From: Azolla caroliniana
Lineage: Eukaryota; Polypodiophyta
NCBI GenBank assembly: GCA_043228905.1
Contig: JBHGNT010000001.1
Location: 28,210,001 to 28,274,000 of the forward strand
Length of the DNA stretch: 64,000 nt
Reading direction: 5' to 3'
In this document: positions 1-11,237 of the stretch, one piece after another
How positions within the stretch are numbered: position 1 is the first letter of the stretch
Layout: the number at the start of each line of letters is the position of its first letter
Made by a program: the position numbers and the translations under genes
Notes under the pieces: generated by a model
Databases searched by the model: none
What the model was told of the DNA's origin: nothing
What the model saw: the letters and a program-made list of their open reading frames with translations, nothing else

Positions 1-1
1 C

Positions 2-2563
2 GAGTTCGCGGAGGCCTTCGCCGGAAGGTCGATTTACTCGGTCGGTGATCTATACTCAGGGTATGACCAGTTCCAGCTAGCCGTGGAGAGCAGAGACATT
101 ACGACGATGCGAACTCCCCTCGGCCTAGTGCGGATGTGTACGCTGCCGCAAGGAGGGACCAACTCGGTGGCCCACATGGTGAATGCAATGAACAAGGTGC
201 TGAGGGACTGCATCCCGGACATCACCATGCCGTTTCTAGACGACATCCCGATCAAGGGATGCCCGGTAGAAGAGAAGGACGAGACGGTCGGGCCGGACGG
301 ATGCCGGCGATTCGTGGTAATGCACATCGACGACTGCGAGAAGGTGCTGCAAAGGCTAGAGGATGCGAGGCTCACCTTCTCGGGGGAGAAGTCTGCCTTC
401 GGGCAGTCGGAAATCATGGTGGTCGGACATTTGTGCGGGCCATATGGCCGGAAACCGTCTCCGGCAAAGGTAGAGGCCATCTCCGCGATGAAGCCTGACT
501 GCAGCTCGGTCACGGAAGTACGAAGATTCTTGGGAGCATGCGCCTTCTACCACATATGGATCCCGCATTACGCGCACGTCGCGGAGCCGCTGTACGGATT
601 ATTGAAGAAAGGGCGAAGATTCGAATGGCTAGACAAGCACGCGGAGTCGGTCCGGAAGCTGAAGGAGGCTCTTTCGGCAGCACCGGCGCTCCGAAAGGCT
701 GTCTACGGGAAGTATACCCCAGTGTACATAACGGTTGACACGAGTCCGACCGGAATCGGGTGGGTCGTCAACCAAGAAGACGAGGACGGCAATCGGTTTC
801 CGATCCGATTCGGCGCGAAGGTCCTCAGCGAACGGCAGCGAGGATACGCCCAGGTTAAACGCGAACTCTGGGGTATCGTTTCGGCGGTGAAGGTCGACAA
901 GGACTATCTGATCGGGACGGAAGTAATCATAGAGACGGATTGCATGCCGATTCTCGGCATGGTTTCCGGATGCGCGACGCCGGACCTGGCAATGCTCAGG
1001 TGGATAGCGTACATCAAGTCCCTAGACCCGGTAATACGACACATTTCCGGGAAAGACAACGCCATGGCCGACATGCTTTCAAGGGCGAGATTCGAGGACG
1101 AGGGTGGCATGATCTCGGAGGACGAAGAGGTCGGCGTGGACTTCTTCGAGACTGCGTATGTAACAACCGGCGGGACAAGCGCTCCGGCGCTTAACGACTT
1201 CGACGCGAGCAAGTACGACGGGGAGTGGCTGCAGATCGGTGGGTTTTTGAAGACAATGGCGCCCGATGCGTCATGGACGAAGGACGAGGCCAACCGGATC
1301 CGGAGGAAAGCGTACCGGTTCTTTCTTCGGGATGGCTACCTATGGAAGCACCCGAAGAAGAGGGATGGCGCTCCGCTCCGGGTGGTGGCGATGAAGGAAG
1401 AACAGGAGGAGCTGCTGACGGCCTACCACGACAGCCCTTGGGCTGGACACCGTGGAACATGGGCTACGTTTGAGAAACTGAAGGGGAAGTATTGGTGGCC
1501 GGGGCAGTACCAGGACGTGCATCGGTTCGTGACAACTTGCGAGAGCTGTCAGATGCACTCCATAGTCCGACATCGGGACGAGCTTCACCCCACGTACCCT
1601 CCGACCATCCACTTCAAATGGATGGTAGATCTGGTAACGATGCCAATGGGAATAGGACAGATGCGGTACCTGGTCCTAGCGCGGGAGGATCTGACGAACC
1701 AGGTGGAAGGCCGGGCCCTTCCGAACAAAACGACCGCGGCCGTATGCCGGTTCCTAATCGAAGACGTGATATGCCGGTACGGGTGCGTCGGGAAGATCGT
1801 GGCTGACCGAGGGGAGTTGGACGCCGAAGAAGCCGCGGAGCTGTTCGACCGGCTGGGAGTCAAGCTCTCGCTCACCACTGCGTACAATCCGGAGGCGAAT
1901 GGGAAGGTGGAGCGCGGACACGGGCCGATCGTCAAGGCGTTGGTTCGGGCATGCGGAGGCCAAGTCGGTAACTGGCCGCGGCTGCTACCTTATGCTTTGT
2001 GGGCAGACCGGACCACGCACAGTTCGGTAACCGGGTACATGCCGACGGAGCTCATGTTCGGCCAGAAGCCGATCATGCCGATGGAACGGACGATCTCCTC
2101 ATGGGCAACGGTCGATTGGAGGGACGAGATGAGCCGGGAGGAGTTGTTGGCCGCGCGTATACGACAACTCGAGCGGAGACCGGAGGACGTGGAACTGGCG
2201 GCGGAGAGGCTCCGGGCGGCGAGGGCAAAGAACAAAGCCAGGTTCGACCGAACGCACCGGCTCCGACCGAAGAAAATCGAAGAAGGTGACTGGGTGCTCG
2301 TCTACGACAGCAGCCTCGACAACCAGCACCGAGCCACACGGAAGTTCGCACGAAGGTGGTTCGGGCCTTACGTGGTACGGAGCGCCAATGACAACGGGAC
2401 ATATCACCTGGCGGAACTTGACGGCACGAGAGTGGCGATACCGGTTGCAGGGAAGCGGATCAAAGCGTTCAAGAAGCGACATGACGACGAGCCGGACCCG
2501 GCTCTCCTAGTCAGCAGTGACGAACGATCCGGAAACGAGGAAGAACCGACGGGCGAGGAATGA
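2..2563 (+). CDS. G1 pol (partial): reverse transcriptase, RNase H, integrase
   Basis: The frame is open from base 2, so the true start is off the window. Order: an RT palm fragment (SVGDLYSGY, then FLDD near base 240 in place of the usual YxDD), an RT end (FLGACAFY), an RNase H-like domain (VDTSPTGIGW, with ETDC downstream), an integrase zinc module (H-x-H...CESCQ near 1430-1550), and an integrase core with D in MVDLV, D in VADRGE and E in NGKVERGH. A GPY/F-like module (RWFGPYVV) follows. No chromodomain is visible after it. There are no internal stops in 2562 bases. Such a protein copies element RNA and inserts the cDNA. The first RT Asp and both Asp of FLDD are present, so activity is not excluded. 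The family is clearly Ty3/gypsy; I cannot name the clade. Confidence 0.85.
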   Translation, partial: EFAEAFAGRSIYSVGDLYSGYDQFQLAVESRDITTMRTPLGLVRMCTLPQGGTNSVAHMVNAMNKVLRDCIPDITMPFLDDIPIKGCPVEEKDETVGPDGCRRFVVMHIDDCEKVLQRLEDARLTFSGEKSAFGQSEIMVVGHLCGPYGRKPSPAKVEAISAMKPDCSSVTEVRRFLGACAFYHIWIPHYAHVAEPLYGLLKKGRRFEWLDKHAESVRKLKEALSAAPALRKAVYGKYTPVYITVDTSPTGIGWVVNQEDEDGNRFPIRFGAKVLSERQRGYAQVKRELWGIVSAVKVDKDYLIGTEVIIETDCMPILGMVSGCATPDLAMLRWIAYIKSLDPVIRHISGKDNAMADMLSRARFEDEGGMISEDEEVGVDFFETAYVTTGGTSAPALNDFDASKYDGEWLQIGGFLKTMAPDASWTKDEANRIRRKAYRFFLRDGYLWKHPKKRDGAPLRVVAMKEEQEELLTAYHDSPWAGHRGTWATFEKLKGKYWWPGQYQDVHRFVTTCESCQMHSIVRHRDELHPTYPPTIHFKWMVDLVTMPMGIGQMRYLVLAREDLTNQVEGRALPNKTTAAVCRFLIEDVICRYGCVGKIVADRGELDAEEAAELFDRLGVKLSLTTAYNPEANGKVERGHGPIVKALVRACGGQVGNWPRLLPYALWADRTTHSSVTGYMPTELMFGQKPIMPMERTISSWATVDWRDEMSREELLAARIRQLERRPEDVELAAERLRAARAKNKARFDRTHRLRPKKIEEGDWVLVYDSSLDNQHRATRKFARRWFGPYVVRSANDNGTYHLAELDGTRVAIPVAGKRIKAFKKRHDDEPDPALLVSSDERSGNEEEPTGEE

Positions 2564-2622
2564 AGACGGGCCGGTTTTCTCCGTCCCAACTCTCTTGGCG
2601 CATACCGGAGGATGCGCGGTTA

Positions 2623-2634
2623 GGTGGGGGCGGA
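2623..2634 (+). other. G1 polypurine tract
   Basis: The purine-rich run GGTGGGGGCGGA directly abuts the TGTCGCG start of the 3' LTR, the expected place for the plus-strand primer. The same tract and about 50 upstream bases recur next to D's 3' LTR. Confidence 0.8.
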
Positions 2635-3428
2635 TGTCGCGAAGAAAACCGTCCATAGGCGGAATCGGCGCACCTAGGCGTGGGAACCGGTTCTTCACGC
2701 GCGCAAGCTCCAAGTTGTACATAAAAGCGAATCAGGAGGATAATCGGCAGGAACGGGCCCTAACACAAGTGGAGACAAACACCGCGCGAACAGTCTTCTC
2801 GGTCGCGCGCGCGAGTTAAGGAACTGTACGGGTCGGCGGCGTAACTACGCGGATGCGTGAAGAACGGAGCGGATCCCTGTCCAAAAGGGACAGGGAATAA
2901 AGCTGACAGGACGGCCTGCTCGTCGGCCTATATAAGGAGCAGGAAAGAGCTGTTGCAGGGATCTCCCGGGCAGAGAGGACGAAGTGCTGTCGGACCGTTT
3001 CTGGACGCTTCTCTCTCTGTTTCCTTCCTTCTTGAGCCCCATAGCTTTCTGTGCAGGGTTCCGAGGAGGCTCGCGCTGTTTCGAGGAACGCCCGAGTGCT
3101 TCCGGCAGCACCTCCGACCTGCTACCCCGTTTGTGCGTCGACGCGAACAGGCATCGGCATCTGTTCGCCGGCCTGTTCGGTTGTAACCAACCTGTGCCCC
3201 ATCGAGGGTTGTAGTCGTGTTAGCAATTTTGATAATATACATATTTAGTCGTTCGCGTCTGTCTGTGTCGGTGTCTGGTCGCGTTCTCCGTGCTGAAGGG
3301 CCGTGTCCCTGTGTATCCCCGGTCCTGCGTAGTCGGTTCTCTCTCTTCCTCCTCCCTCGCTTGCTCTTTGGTTCGAGACCCCCGCGGTCCCGCCTCATCT
3401 CCACACGCACTTGCGAAATATCTCGACA
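2635..3428 (+). repeat. G1 3' LTR
   Basis: It starts TGTCGCGAAG and ends CTCGACA, so the ends form a short inverted repeat. It contains a TATA box (TATATAAG, 2929-2936). It aligns along its length with the reverse complement of 41975-42809 (D's 5' LTR), including the block before the end with GAGACCCCCG. Its length is 794 bases. Confidence 0.82.
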
Positions 3429-3493
3429 CCGTCTCGCTTACCGGCTCCGGCTTATTCAGCCGATCCGGCTCCGGTTGAGCTTGCCACTCAACA
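3429..3493 (-). repeat. I 3' LTR, fragment
   Basis: Read on the minus strand from 3493, it starts TGTTGAGTGGCAAGC and matches the start of the 5' LTR at 9035. It is cut after 65 bases by G1. The polypurine tract (TGAGGGGGAG on the minus strand, 3494-3503) abuts its start. Confidence 0.85.
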
Positions 3494-3503
3494 CTCCCCC
3501 TCA

Positions 3504-3808
3504 AGCTCAACCTGAGGTGGGGTCGTAGTGTCGACCTCTGTGGCAGTCGGTTCTTTCAACCGACTTCTCTTGGTGTCACTCCGCCTTGCTCGCGCTCCTC
3601 GTCCGGTCCGGTCCCGTTTGCCGCGACCCCTTTGGTTCTGCGCGCCTCGACCCTCTCGGTCGGCATGTCTGCTCAATAGGCCCATCTCAGCAGTCACGTT
3701 GCTGTGACTCCGGCGCTTGCCGATCCGTTGGTTTTCCCACGATGGCATCGACTTCCGCTGTGTCCATGTCCCCTTGGCCTTCAGTCGATCCGACTCATCC
3801 GGGTCCAT
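3504..3808 (-). other. I 3' untranslated spacer
   Basis: These are about 300 bases between the polyprotein stop and the polypurine tract. I see no recognisable coding, only GC-rich sequence like the rest of the element. Confidence 0.5.
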
Positions 3809-6800
3809 CTATTGATCCGAGTCAGCTGTCTCCGACTCGTTCCAACTCTTGTCCGAATTGGTACACTCCGATTCGACTTCCGGCTTCAGGCCTCTCACCA
3901 CATCGGACCACTTCCGAGTCTTGGCCTTCTCCATGCTTCCCTCGGCTTCTTCAGCCGGTGAACCGAAATCGAATTCTCCATTCGACTCCGCATCATGGTC
4001 AGTACCGTCGTGATGACCTCCGCACAGCATGCACTTCTCTTCCTGAGTGCACAACTCTTCTTCACAACCGCTTGCTCCGACTTGTTCGGATGTGTCGACT
4101 TCCTTCGTCGACTCGGCTTCCTTCATCTTCTTGTCTCCTCTTCTTCCGGCTCTCCTCTTACCGACGGGTTCAACAATTTTTTTGCCTTTGCCCGTTTCGA
4201 TAGGGACTTTGCCCTTGCTTCTCCCCCTCAAGTGCGGCACGTCGAGATGCTGAATACCAAGCATGTCGGTAAAGTGCTGCAACTTGTCCGATCCGAGCGG
4301 CTTGGTGAAGATGTCGGCAACTTGCCGATCCGTATGAACATACCGTAGGTCAACTTCACCGCTCAGGACCCGCTCACGCACGAAGTGGTAGTGCACCTCG
4401 ATGTGCTTTGTGCGAGCATGGAACACAGGGTTCCTGGCGAGCTGCAAGCTGCTCATGTTATCGCAGTAAATCGGGATCGGGGTCGGCACCTCGATCCGCA
4501 AGTCTCGCAACAGTCGCCGAAGCCAGATGGCTTCACAAGTGGCAACAGTAGCGGCCCGGTACTCAGCCTCAGTGCTTGACAAAGCCACTGTGGGCTGCTT
4601 CTTGCTGCCCCACGCAACAACCGCGCTACCTATGGAAAACATGTATCCGGAAGTGGAGCGGCGATCAGACGCATCGCCGGCCCAGTCAGCATCGGTGTAA
4701 CCGACAAGCTCTTCGGGTATACCTCGCCGGTATAGCAGTCCCCGGTCCTTAGTGCCGCTGACATACCGTAATATTCTTTGCGCGCACTGAAGGTGCTCCA
4801 CGGTCGGCTTTTGCATGAACTGACTTACCATGCTGACCGGATAGCTGATGTCGGGTCGGGTGATGGTTAAGTAGATCAGGCTTCCGACAACCTGTCGGAA
4901 CCGTTTCTCATTGCAGGCCGGTCCGGAGTTGGCACGGAGCTTCTGGTTCCGATCCAGGGGTGTGGAGACAGGTCGGCAATCCGACATGCCGAACTTATAC
5001 ATCATATTCAACACGTAATGTCATTGTGAGAGCAAGATGCCGTCAGGGGTCCGGATCACTTCGATCCCAAGAAAATAATGGAGGTCCCCCAGGTCCTTCA
5101 TTTCGAATGCGTCCGACAACTGGGACTTGACGCGGTTGATTTCGGGAAGACCCGGTCCGGTGATGACTAAATCATCCAGATACAAGAGTATACATACCGG
5201 ACCGTCAGAGCCTTGCCGGATGAACAACGAAGAGTCCAACTTAGAGACATCAAACCCCAGCTTACGCAACCGGTGCATGATCTTCGCGTTCCAAGCTCGG
5301 GGGGCTTGCTTCAAGCCTTAAAGCGACTTCCTCAGTCGGCATACCGCCGACTTGTTCATCTCCGAGTGAAATCCGGGGGGCTGAGTCATAAAGACTTCTT
5401 CTTCAAGCTCTCCTTGAAGGAAGGCGTTCTTCACATCCATCTGGTGAAGATGCCACCCCCTTGCCGCAGCAACCGCCAGTACCACACGAACCGTCGTCAT
5501 CTTCGCCACAGGAGCGAAGGTCTCATCGTAGTCGATTCCGTGGGTTTGTGCGTATCCCTTCGCCACTAACCGGGCTTTGTACCGGTTAACAGAACCGTCG
5601 ACGTTGTACTTGACCTTGTACACCCACTTGCATCCGATCGGTTTACAGTGACAGGGAGGATCAACTAGGTCCCAAGTTTCGTTGGCATCAAGTGCCCGCA
5701 TTTCTTCGTCCATAGTGGCACGCCAATTTGCGTCCTTTGCCGCTTTTGCGTAGCTCTCTGGCTTGCGCACTTCTGTCACTTTAGTCATGTACGCATAATG
5801 ATGCGCCATGTATTCATTGTACCCGTACCGCACGACGGGATCCTTCTGACGGGTTGATAGGCGCAACGCACCGTCACTTGAATTGAGGCCCTTCTTGGCC
5901 AATTCGGTCGTCGTTGCCGAAGATCTGCCTTTCTCCTTTCCGGAGTCGGATACGCACCGATCCGACTCATTGTTGCCGGTTTCGAATTCCGGCATCTTCC
6001 TCTTCCCCTTCTCTTTGCGCGTGAACCGTTTCCTCGGTTCCTTGCGCGGGGAGAGCACGACAGAGTCTCCACCACTTGCCGTCTCTTCATCCAACTGGTC
6101 CAACCGACTCAGTCGCTCGTTCGGTCCACTCAACCGTAACGATTCCGGACTCTCATCTTGAGTCCCGGCTTCATCATCCTCTGCCAGGGCTAATTCAGGC
6201 TCACTGGCCTGATCTTCCGGCATTGGGTCGGGATCGGAAGTCGGAGTCGGTACGGAGTGCCAGGATGCCGATTCGTCGAACTCGACATCCCGGCTAACTC
6301 GGACTTCCTTCGTCCGGGGGTTATAGCACTTATACCCCTTTTGCTCTTCAGCATAACCGACTAGGATGCATTTTTCCGATTTTACATCCAGCTTTCTCCG
6401 CTTCTGATCCGGCACATGCACATACACTATGCTGCCGAATATCCGAAGGTGTCTCAAGTTCGGCTTGCACCCGAAATACAGCTCATGAGCTGACACCTTG
6501 TCACCAATGCGGTTTTGTATGTAGACGGCCGTCTGGACCGCCTCTGCCCAGTAGAACCGGGGCATGCTCTTCTCCTCCAGCATTGTCCTTGCCGCTTCGA
6601 CGAGTGTCTGGTTCTTCCTTTCGGCCACACCGTTTTGCTCTAGTGTGTATCTGCAGCTGAACTCTCGCTGAATTCCCTTTTGCTGCAGATAACTAGTGAA
6701 TTGGCCGGAAAAATATTCCTTTCCGCCATCCGACCGAAGGCATTTGATCTTCCTCTCCGATTCCCGTTCCACCATCTTCTGGAGGCTCCGGAAACAGTCG

Positions 6801-8530
6801 AAGACTTCGCTCTTCCGCTCAATGAGGTAGATCCAAGTATGTCGAGTATAGTCGTCGATGAAGGAGACGAAGTACCGACTCCCGCCAAGGCTTACACTTT
6901 GTGCCGGTTCCCACACATCCGAATGGATGAGATCGAGCTTGTTATGGCTCCGGTTCCGTTCGGTGGGGAGTGGAAGCCGGTGTTGCTTCCCAAGTTGGCA
7001 GGCTTCACAAATTTCGGCTCTCCGGCCGCTGAACTTCGGCAAACCGAAAACGACTTGTTTCGTTTGCAGATCTTGAAGCCTCCGGTAGTTGACGTGGCCT
7101 ATCCGCTTGTGCCACAGGTCGATGTCCGACTCGACCTTCTGTCATTTCGCGAATAGAGCGGTGCCAACGTCATTGGTGTCGAGGATAAACATCCTCCCGT
7201 CTCTGCGCCCTTGCGCAATGACTTTGCCCTCATCCTCAATGAAGCACCCGAGGTGCGTAAACCGCACTTGCATCCCTTGGTCGACAATCTGACCGACGGA
7301 CACCAGGTTCTTCGCGATCGTCGGAACGTGTAATACGTTCATCAGCTTCCCTTTTTGTCCGACGTGGCTTAGAGGGACTTCTCCGACGTGCACGATTGAG
7401 TGTGGAGTGTCGTCTCCGGTTTCGACTACTCCTGGTTGATCCGGTTTCTCCAGAAAGGAGAACCACTCTTTGTGGCTCGTCATGTGGTTCGACGCGCCGG
7501 AATCAACATACCACACTTCCTCCGTTTTGGAAGTGGTCTTCTTCATTGAGTTTGCCTTGTGATTCATCACCAAGGCCGGCCCCTTACCGGCCTTTCCGGT
7601 TCCGGATCCTCCTGATCCGTTTGCGTAGTGCGAGTTTTGCCGGCCATCGTTACCGGTCTTGCCAGATCCGGATTTGTCCGAATCGGTACGCTTTCTCCAA
7701 CACTTGCTTTCCCTGTGGCCTTTTTTGCCACAGTACCAGCATTCCGTAGCGGATTTGTCTTGCCGGCCTTCGGCACCGTCTTGACTCCCCCTGCTTGTGG
7801 AAGTCCCGGAACTGCTGTCGGCACACTCATAGTGCCTCCGTTCCTGCTCTTGCCGGCCGCCTCCATTGCGTGCCGACCCTCCTCTTCCACCACGCCCACG
7901 AAACCGATCCGTTCCCGTGTACAACATTCGGCTGTCCAGGGATGCACTGGTAGATGCACCGGCGTGGTTCTCCTCTACAAGGAGCATCGACTATAAGTCG
8001 AAGAATGAGGGGGTATTCTCCCTTGTACACACTGCAGTCCGGAACGCTCCGAACTTGGACGCCAAGCCTCCGAGACATACCTGCACCATCTCGTCTTCCT
8101 CTACGGTAACATTGATAGAGGTGAGTGAGTCGCAGATCTCCTTTATTCGGCCCGTGTAGTCTGCCACAAACATGTTCTTCTGTCGAACATTGCTCAACTC
8201 CTGTCTGAGTTGCAGCTTCCGGGCAGTGGTGCTTGCGGCGAAAACCTTTTTCAGGTTCCCCCAAGCATCCTTCGGTGTCTTGGTGTCACGGATGTGGCTG
8301 AGCAGCTGATCGCCGACACTGGATGCGAAGCAGTACATCACCCTGCTTGCCGCCTGTTCCCATACCGGGAAGTCCTTGTGTGCCGAGTCTGGCGCCGCAT
8401 CATTCGCTCCTTCGACATAACTCCAGTACCCGTGTCCAAGCAGGTACTGGTGCATCTTGTAAGACCAGGATGCGTAGTTGCTCCTGTCGAGCTTTTCCAC
8501 CGGGAGCGACGTAGCCATGCCTCTATCCAT
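3809..8530 (-). pseudogene. I gag-pol polyprotein with four in-frame stops
   Basis: One frame of about 1574 codons starts at ATG 8530. Order: UBN2-type Gag (DRSNYASWSYKMHQYL), zinc knuckle (CWYCGKKGHRESKC), protease (VDSGASNHM), GAG-pre-integrase (LWHKRIGH), integrase ([22 protein letters not shown]), RT (YLDDLV), RNase H (YTDADWAGD, STTEAEYRA, YCDNMSS). The stops TAG (about 8000), TGA (about 7144), TAA (about 5319) and TGA (about 5021) all lie in the same frame, so decay is by point mutation only. After RNase H the frame runs on for about 145 residues with an acidic/basic tail containing CMLCGGHHDGTDH. Most copia polyproteins end shortly after RNase H. The protein cannot be made whole as it stands. 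Confidence 0.88.
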
Positions 8531-8612
8531 GTCTTCTACTGTGTCTGTTTTCGACCTGTTAGGGTTTTCTTCTCAAGAGTAAATGTCTGCAGCAGAGGTT
8601 CTCAACCCTCGC

Positions 8613-8624
8613 GCTCTGATACCA
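8613..8624 (-). other. I primer-binding site (initiator Met tRNA type)
   Basis: TGGTATCAGAGC on the minus strand directly follows the LTR end (TTTACA). It is the usual plant copia site, complementary to the 3' end of initiator Met tRNA. Confidence 0.9.
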
Positions 8625-8664
8625 TGTAAACGTAAGTGTTTGCGGAAGCGTAAAACAGAGAACA

Positions 8665-8705
<41 letters not shown>

Positions 8706-9035
8706 AGAACGTAATTTCCAAAATTATATGAAGACTCTACACATACACACTGTGCTAAGTAGAACTATTTATACAAGTCCTCTTGGGATTGACAGAAGTA
8801 CCATGTACTTCAATGCTCACACGAGCATCTGACACTTAATACGAGACTATAGATACCTAGTAGTCTATCCTATTCTAGGCTTCCGATTGGACTGCCGGTT
8901 ACGTATTGCACCCAACCTCCACTGCTTGCCGGTTCGGTTGCTCACCGTCATACCGAACCGTTTCGCCCGATCCGTCTCGCTTACCGCTCCGGCTTATTCA
9001 GCCGATCCGGCTCCGGTTGAGCTTGCCGCTCAACA
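8625..9035 (-). repeat. I 5' LTR
   Basis: A 411-base LTR running TGTTGAGCGG...GTTTACA on the minus strand. A pure GA/CT tract of about 36 bases lies at 8669-8704, near the 3' end of the LTR. The first bases form a small inverted repeat (TTGAG...CTCAA). The start matches 3493-3429 and is related to H's LTR. Confidence 0.88.
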
Positions 9036-10710
9036 AACATCTTATAACCGAATGAGGAGTTGAAATTGATCCTTCTGGCATCGAGAAAATCAAGCTTTGG
9101 CCCATTCTTCAGAATATTCGAGAAGTTCGATCATTCCTTGGTTTTGTCGGGTTTTTGCGAAAATCCCTTCGTAATTACTCCCAATTGACGATGCCGTTTA
9201 CTGATCTTTTAAAAAGTCAAACGCATAAGTCTACAAAACCTATTGTCTGGAATGCTACACTAGACCTCGCCTTTAAGGAACTCAAGGACCTGGTATGCAA
9301 GGCTCCTTCACTTCTTTTACTCGATCCTTCAAAACCTTTTGAGGTTGAAATCGATGCAAGCGATTATGCTATAGGTGCTGTCTTATATCAAGATGGTAAA
9401 CCAATAGCATTCGAGAGTAAGAAACTTGATTCTGCTCAATGTCGGTATACCGTTCAAGAAAAGGAATTATTTGCAGTTATACATGCGCTCAAAACATGGC
9501 GCCATTATCTTTATGGAAATCGCTTTGTGGTAACTACAGACCACGAGTCCTTGAAATATTTTTGTGACCAAGAAGACCTGAAAGGTCGTAAGGCACGATG
9601 GGTTGATCTCATCTAGGACTTTGATTTTTCCATACGATATCGTAAAGGTTCCATGAACACTGTCGTTGATGCACTAAGTCGCATCCGTGAAGTTAACACG
9701 CTTAGCTTCACTGAAATATCATCAGATCTTTATGATCACCTTCGAGGGAAGTATCCTGATGACAGTTATTTCGCAAACTACCGGGCAAGAGTTGAGTCTG
9801 GAACAGACACCACCACATCCTCGAAGGAATAATTCCACATTGCTAACGGTCTGCTCTACCGTAATGGGAAGGTTTGTGTTCCAGATTTACCCGAGGTCAA
9901 AAAGAGGATTCTTTTTTAATGCCATGATGCACCCTCAGTAGGGCACCCTAGAATACATCGTACACTCATTCTCATCTCCACTCAATTTTATTGGCCTAAG
10001 ATGTGACTAAATGTCACCAATGTTAGGTTAACAAAGCCGAGCGACTTAAAGCAGCAGGACTTTTACATCCCTTGGACATTCCCAATAATAAGTGGGAAAG
10101 TATATCCATGGATTTTATTGTTAGCCTTCCTCACACCCAAAAAGGTCATGATGCCATCTGGGTTGTGGTTGATCGACTAACTAAAATGGCCAGATTTATT
10201 GCTACTAAAACCATTGTAATAGCTCCTGAATTGGCTTACCAATTTGTGGACGAGTTATTTCGTTTTTATGGGTTACCGATGGAGATCGTGAGTGATCGAG
10301 ATCCAAAATTTACTAGTGACTTCTAGACGCAAGTCTTTAAGAAGCTAGAAACTACATTGAGCATGAGCTCCACGGATCATCCTCAATCTGATGGACAAAC
10401 AAAACGAGTAAATCAAATTATTGAGGACATGCTTCGAGCATATGTTGGTATAAAACCAACAAAATGGGAACGTTATCTCCCAATTTTGGAGTTTGCTTAT
10501 AATAGCTCCAAGTATACGTCGACGGGATATAGTCCTTTTATGTTGATGTATGGTTTTCAGTCACGAGCCCCGATTGATGTTAATATACATCATGATGAGT
10601 TGCGAAGTACGCAAAACTTTCTTCGGGATATGCAAGATATGTTGCATATTGCACGAGATAATATAAAAACAACTCAAGATAGAGCGCGTTTTTATGCCGA
10701 CCATCATAGG
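9036..10710 (+). pseudogene. J: decayed Ty3/gypsy pol (RT end, RNase H, integrase)
   Basis: The fragment starts where element I inserted. Its order is RT end (VRSFLGFVGF), RNase H (VEIDASDYAIGAVLYQ, TTDHESLKYF), the linker before integrase (RYRKGSMNTVVDALSR), then the integrase core (SMDFIVSLP, VSDRDPKF, HPQSDGQTKRVNQ). Several stops (for example TAG at about 9615, TAA at about 9829, TAG at about 10324) and at least one frame change near 10050 break it. In the integrase DDE triad the final Glu position (GQTxRVNQ) is Lys. The same gene resumes at 12942 after element H. It is a dead chromovirus-like pol. Confidence 0.85.
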
Positions 10711-11165
10711 TGTTGAGAGACAAGCTCAACATCGGCCGGATCGGCTGAAGAAGCCGAGGACCGGATCGGTTGGGACCGATCGGTTAGGCCGAATGCGTAA
10801 ACTGGTACGTAGACCGGTGCGTAGGTAGGGCCTGATCGGTGCGTAAACCGCGAGGCCGTTAGGAAAGATATTCCGTGAGGAATATATTTGGGAGTTAGTG
10901 TAGGAGCTCTTAATGAGCATTGAAGTACTGTCAGTACTTCTGTTAGTCCTTCTAGGACTTGTATAAAAGTGTTCATTGAACACACATATGTAGAGGATGG
11001 TGAATAGAGATTGAGTACTGTTGTTGAATATAGTTCTTGTGTTTTCTCTCTCTCTCTCTCTCTGTCTCTCCCGCGTATATTGTGCAAGCTCAAGCTCTCC
11101 ATTAAACCTGAGTTTTCTTCCTTCTGTTCGGTCTTCATACTTGCTTCCGCACGCTACTTTTTACA
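10711..11165 (+). repeat. H 5' LTR
   Basis: It runs TGTTGAGAGACAAGC...CTTTTTACA and contains a (TC)n tract at about 11045-11064. It is nearly identical to 12485-12941. The primer site follows at once. Confidence 0.9.
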
Positions 11166-11177
11166 TGGTATCAGAGC
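11166..11177 (+). other. H primer-binding site
   Basis: TGGTATCAGAGC immediately after the LTR end ACA; initiator Met tRNA type. Confidence 0.9.
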
Positions 11178-11237
11178 GCGAGGGTTGAGAACCTCTCTGC
11201 AACCGACACAACTTGACAAAGAAGAACAAGAAGAACG

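Larger units (their letters stand above)
1..3428 (+). mobile_element. G1: Ty3/gypsy element, 5'-truncated by the window
   Basis: The visible part is pol (RT to integrase), a short spacer, a polypurine tract and the 3' LTR. The 5' LTR, gag and protease lie to the left of base 1. The element ends at 3428 in ...CTCGACA. The next bases (3429 on) are the LTR of copia element I, so G1 sits inside that LTR, and CCGTC at 3429-3433 is the expected right copy of the target duplication. The left copy is out of view. The same LTR type reappears as the 5' LTR of element D (41975-42809, reverse strand). G1 is therefore the likely autonomous relative of D (inference). Confidence 0.85.
3429..9035 (-). mobile_element. 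I: Ty1/copia element, 3' LTR broken by G1
   Basis: Element I reads right to left: 5' LTR 8625-9035, primer site 8613-8624, one long frame 8530-3809 with four stops, polypurine tract, then the first 65 bases of the 3' LTR (3429-3493), where G1 is inserted. The rest of the 3' LTR is beyond G1, outside the window. The right flank (9036 on) is gypsy element J, so I inserted into J. Its LTR and Gag match the gag-only element H, making I the coding member of that pair. Confidence 0.85.

Noticed and set aside
2999-3528. Short frames within the G1 LTR
   Set aside because: No similarity between them and no conservation with D's LTR copy; LTR is non-coding.
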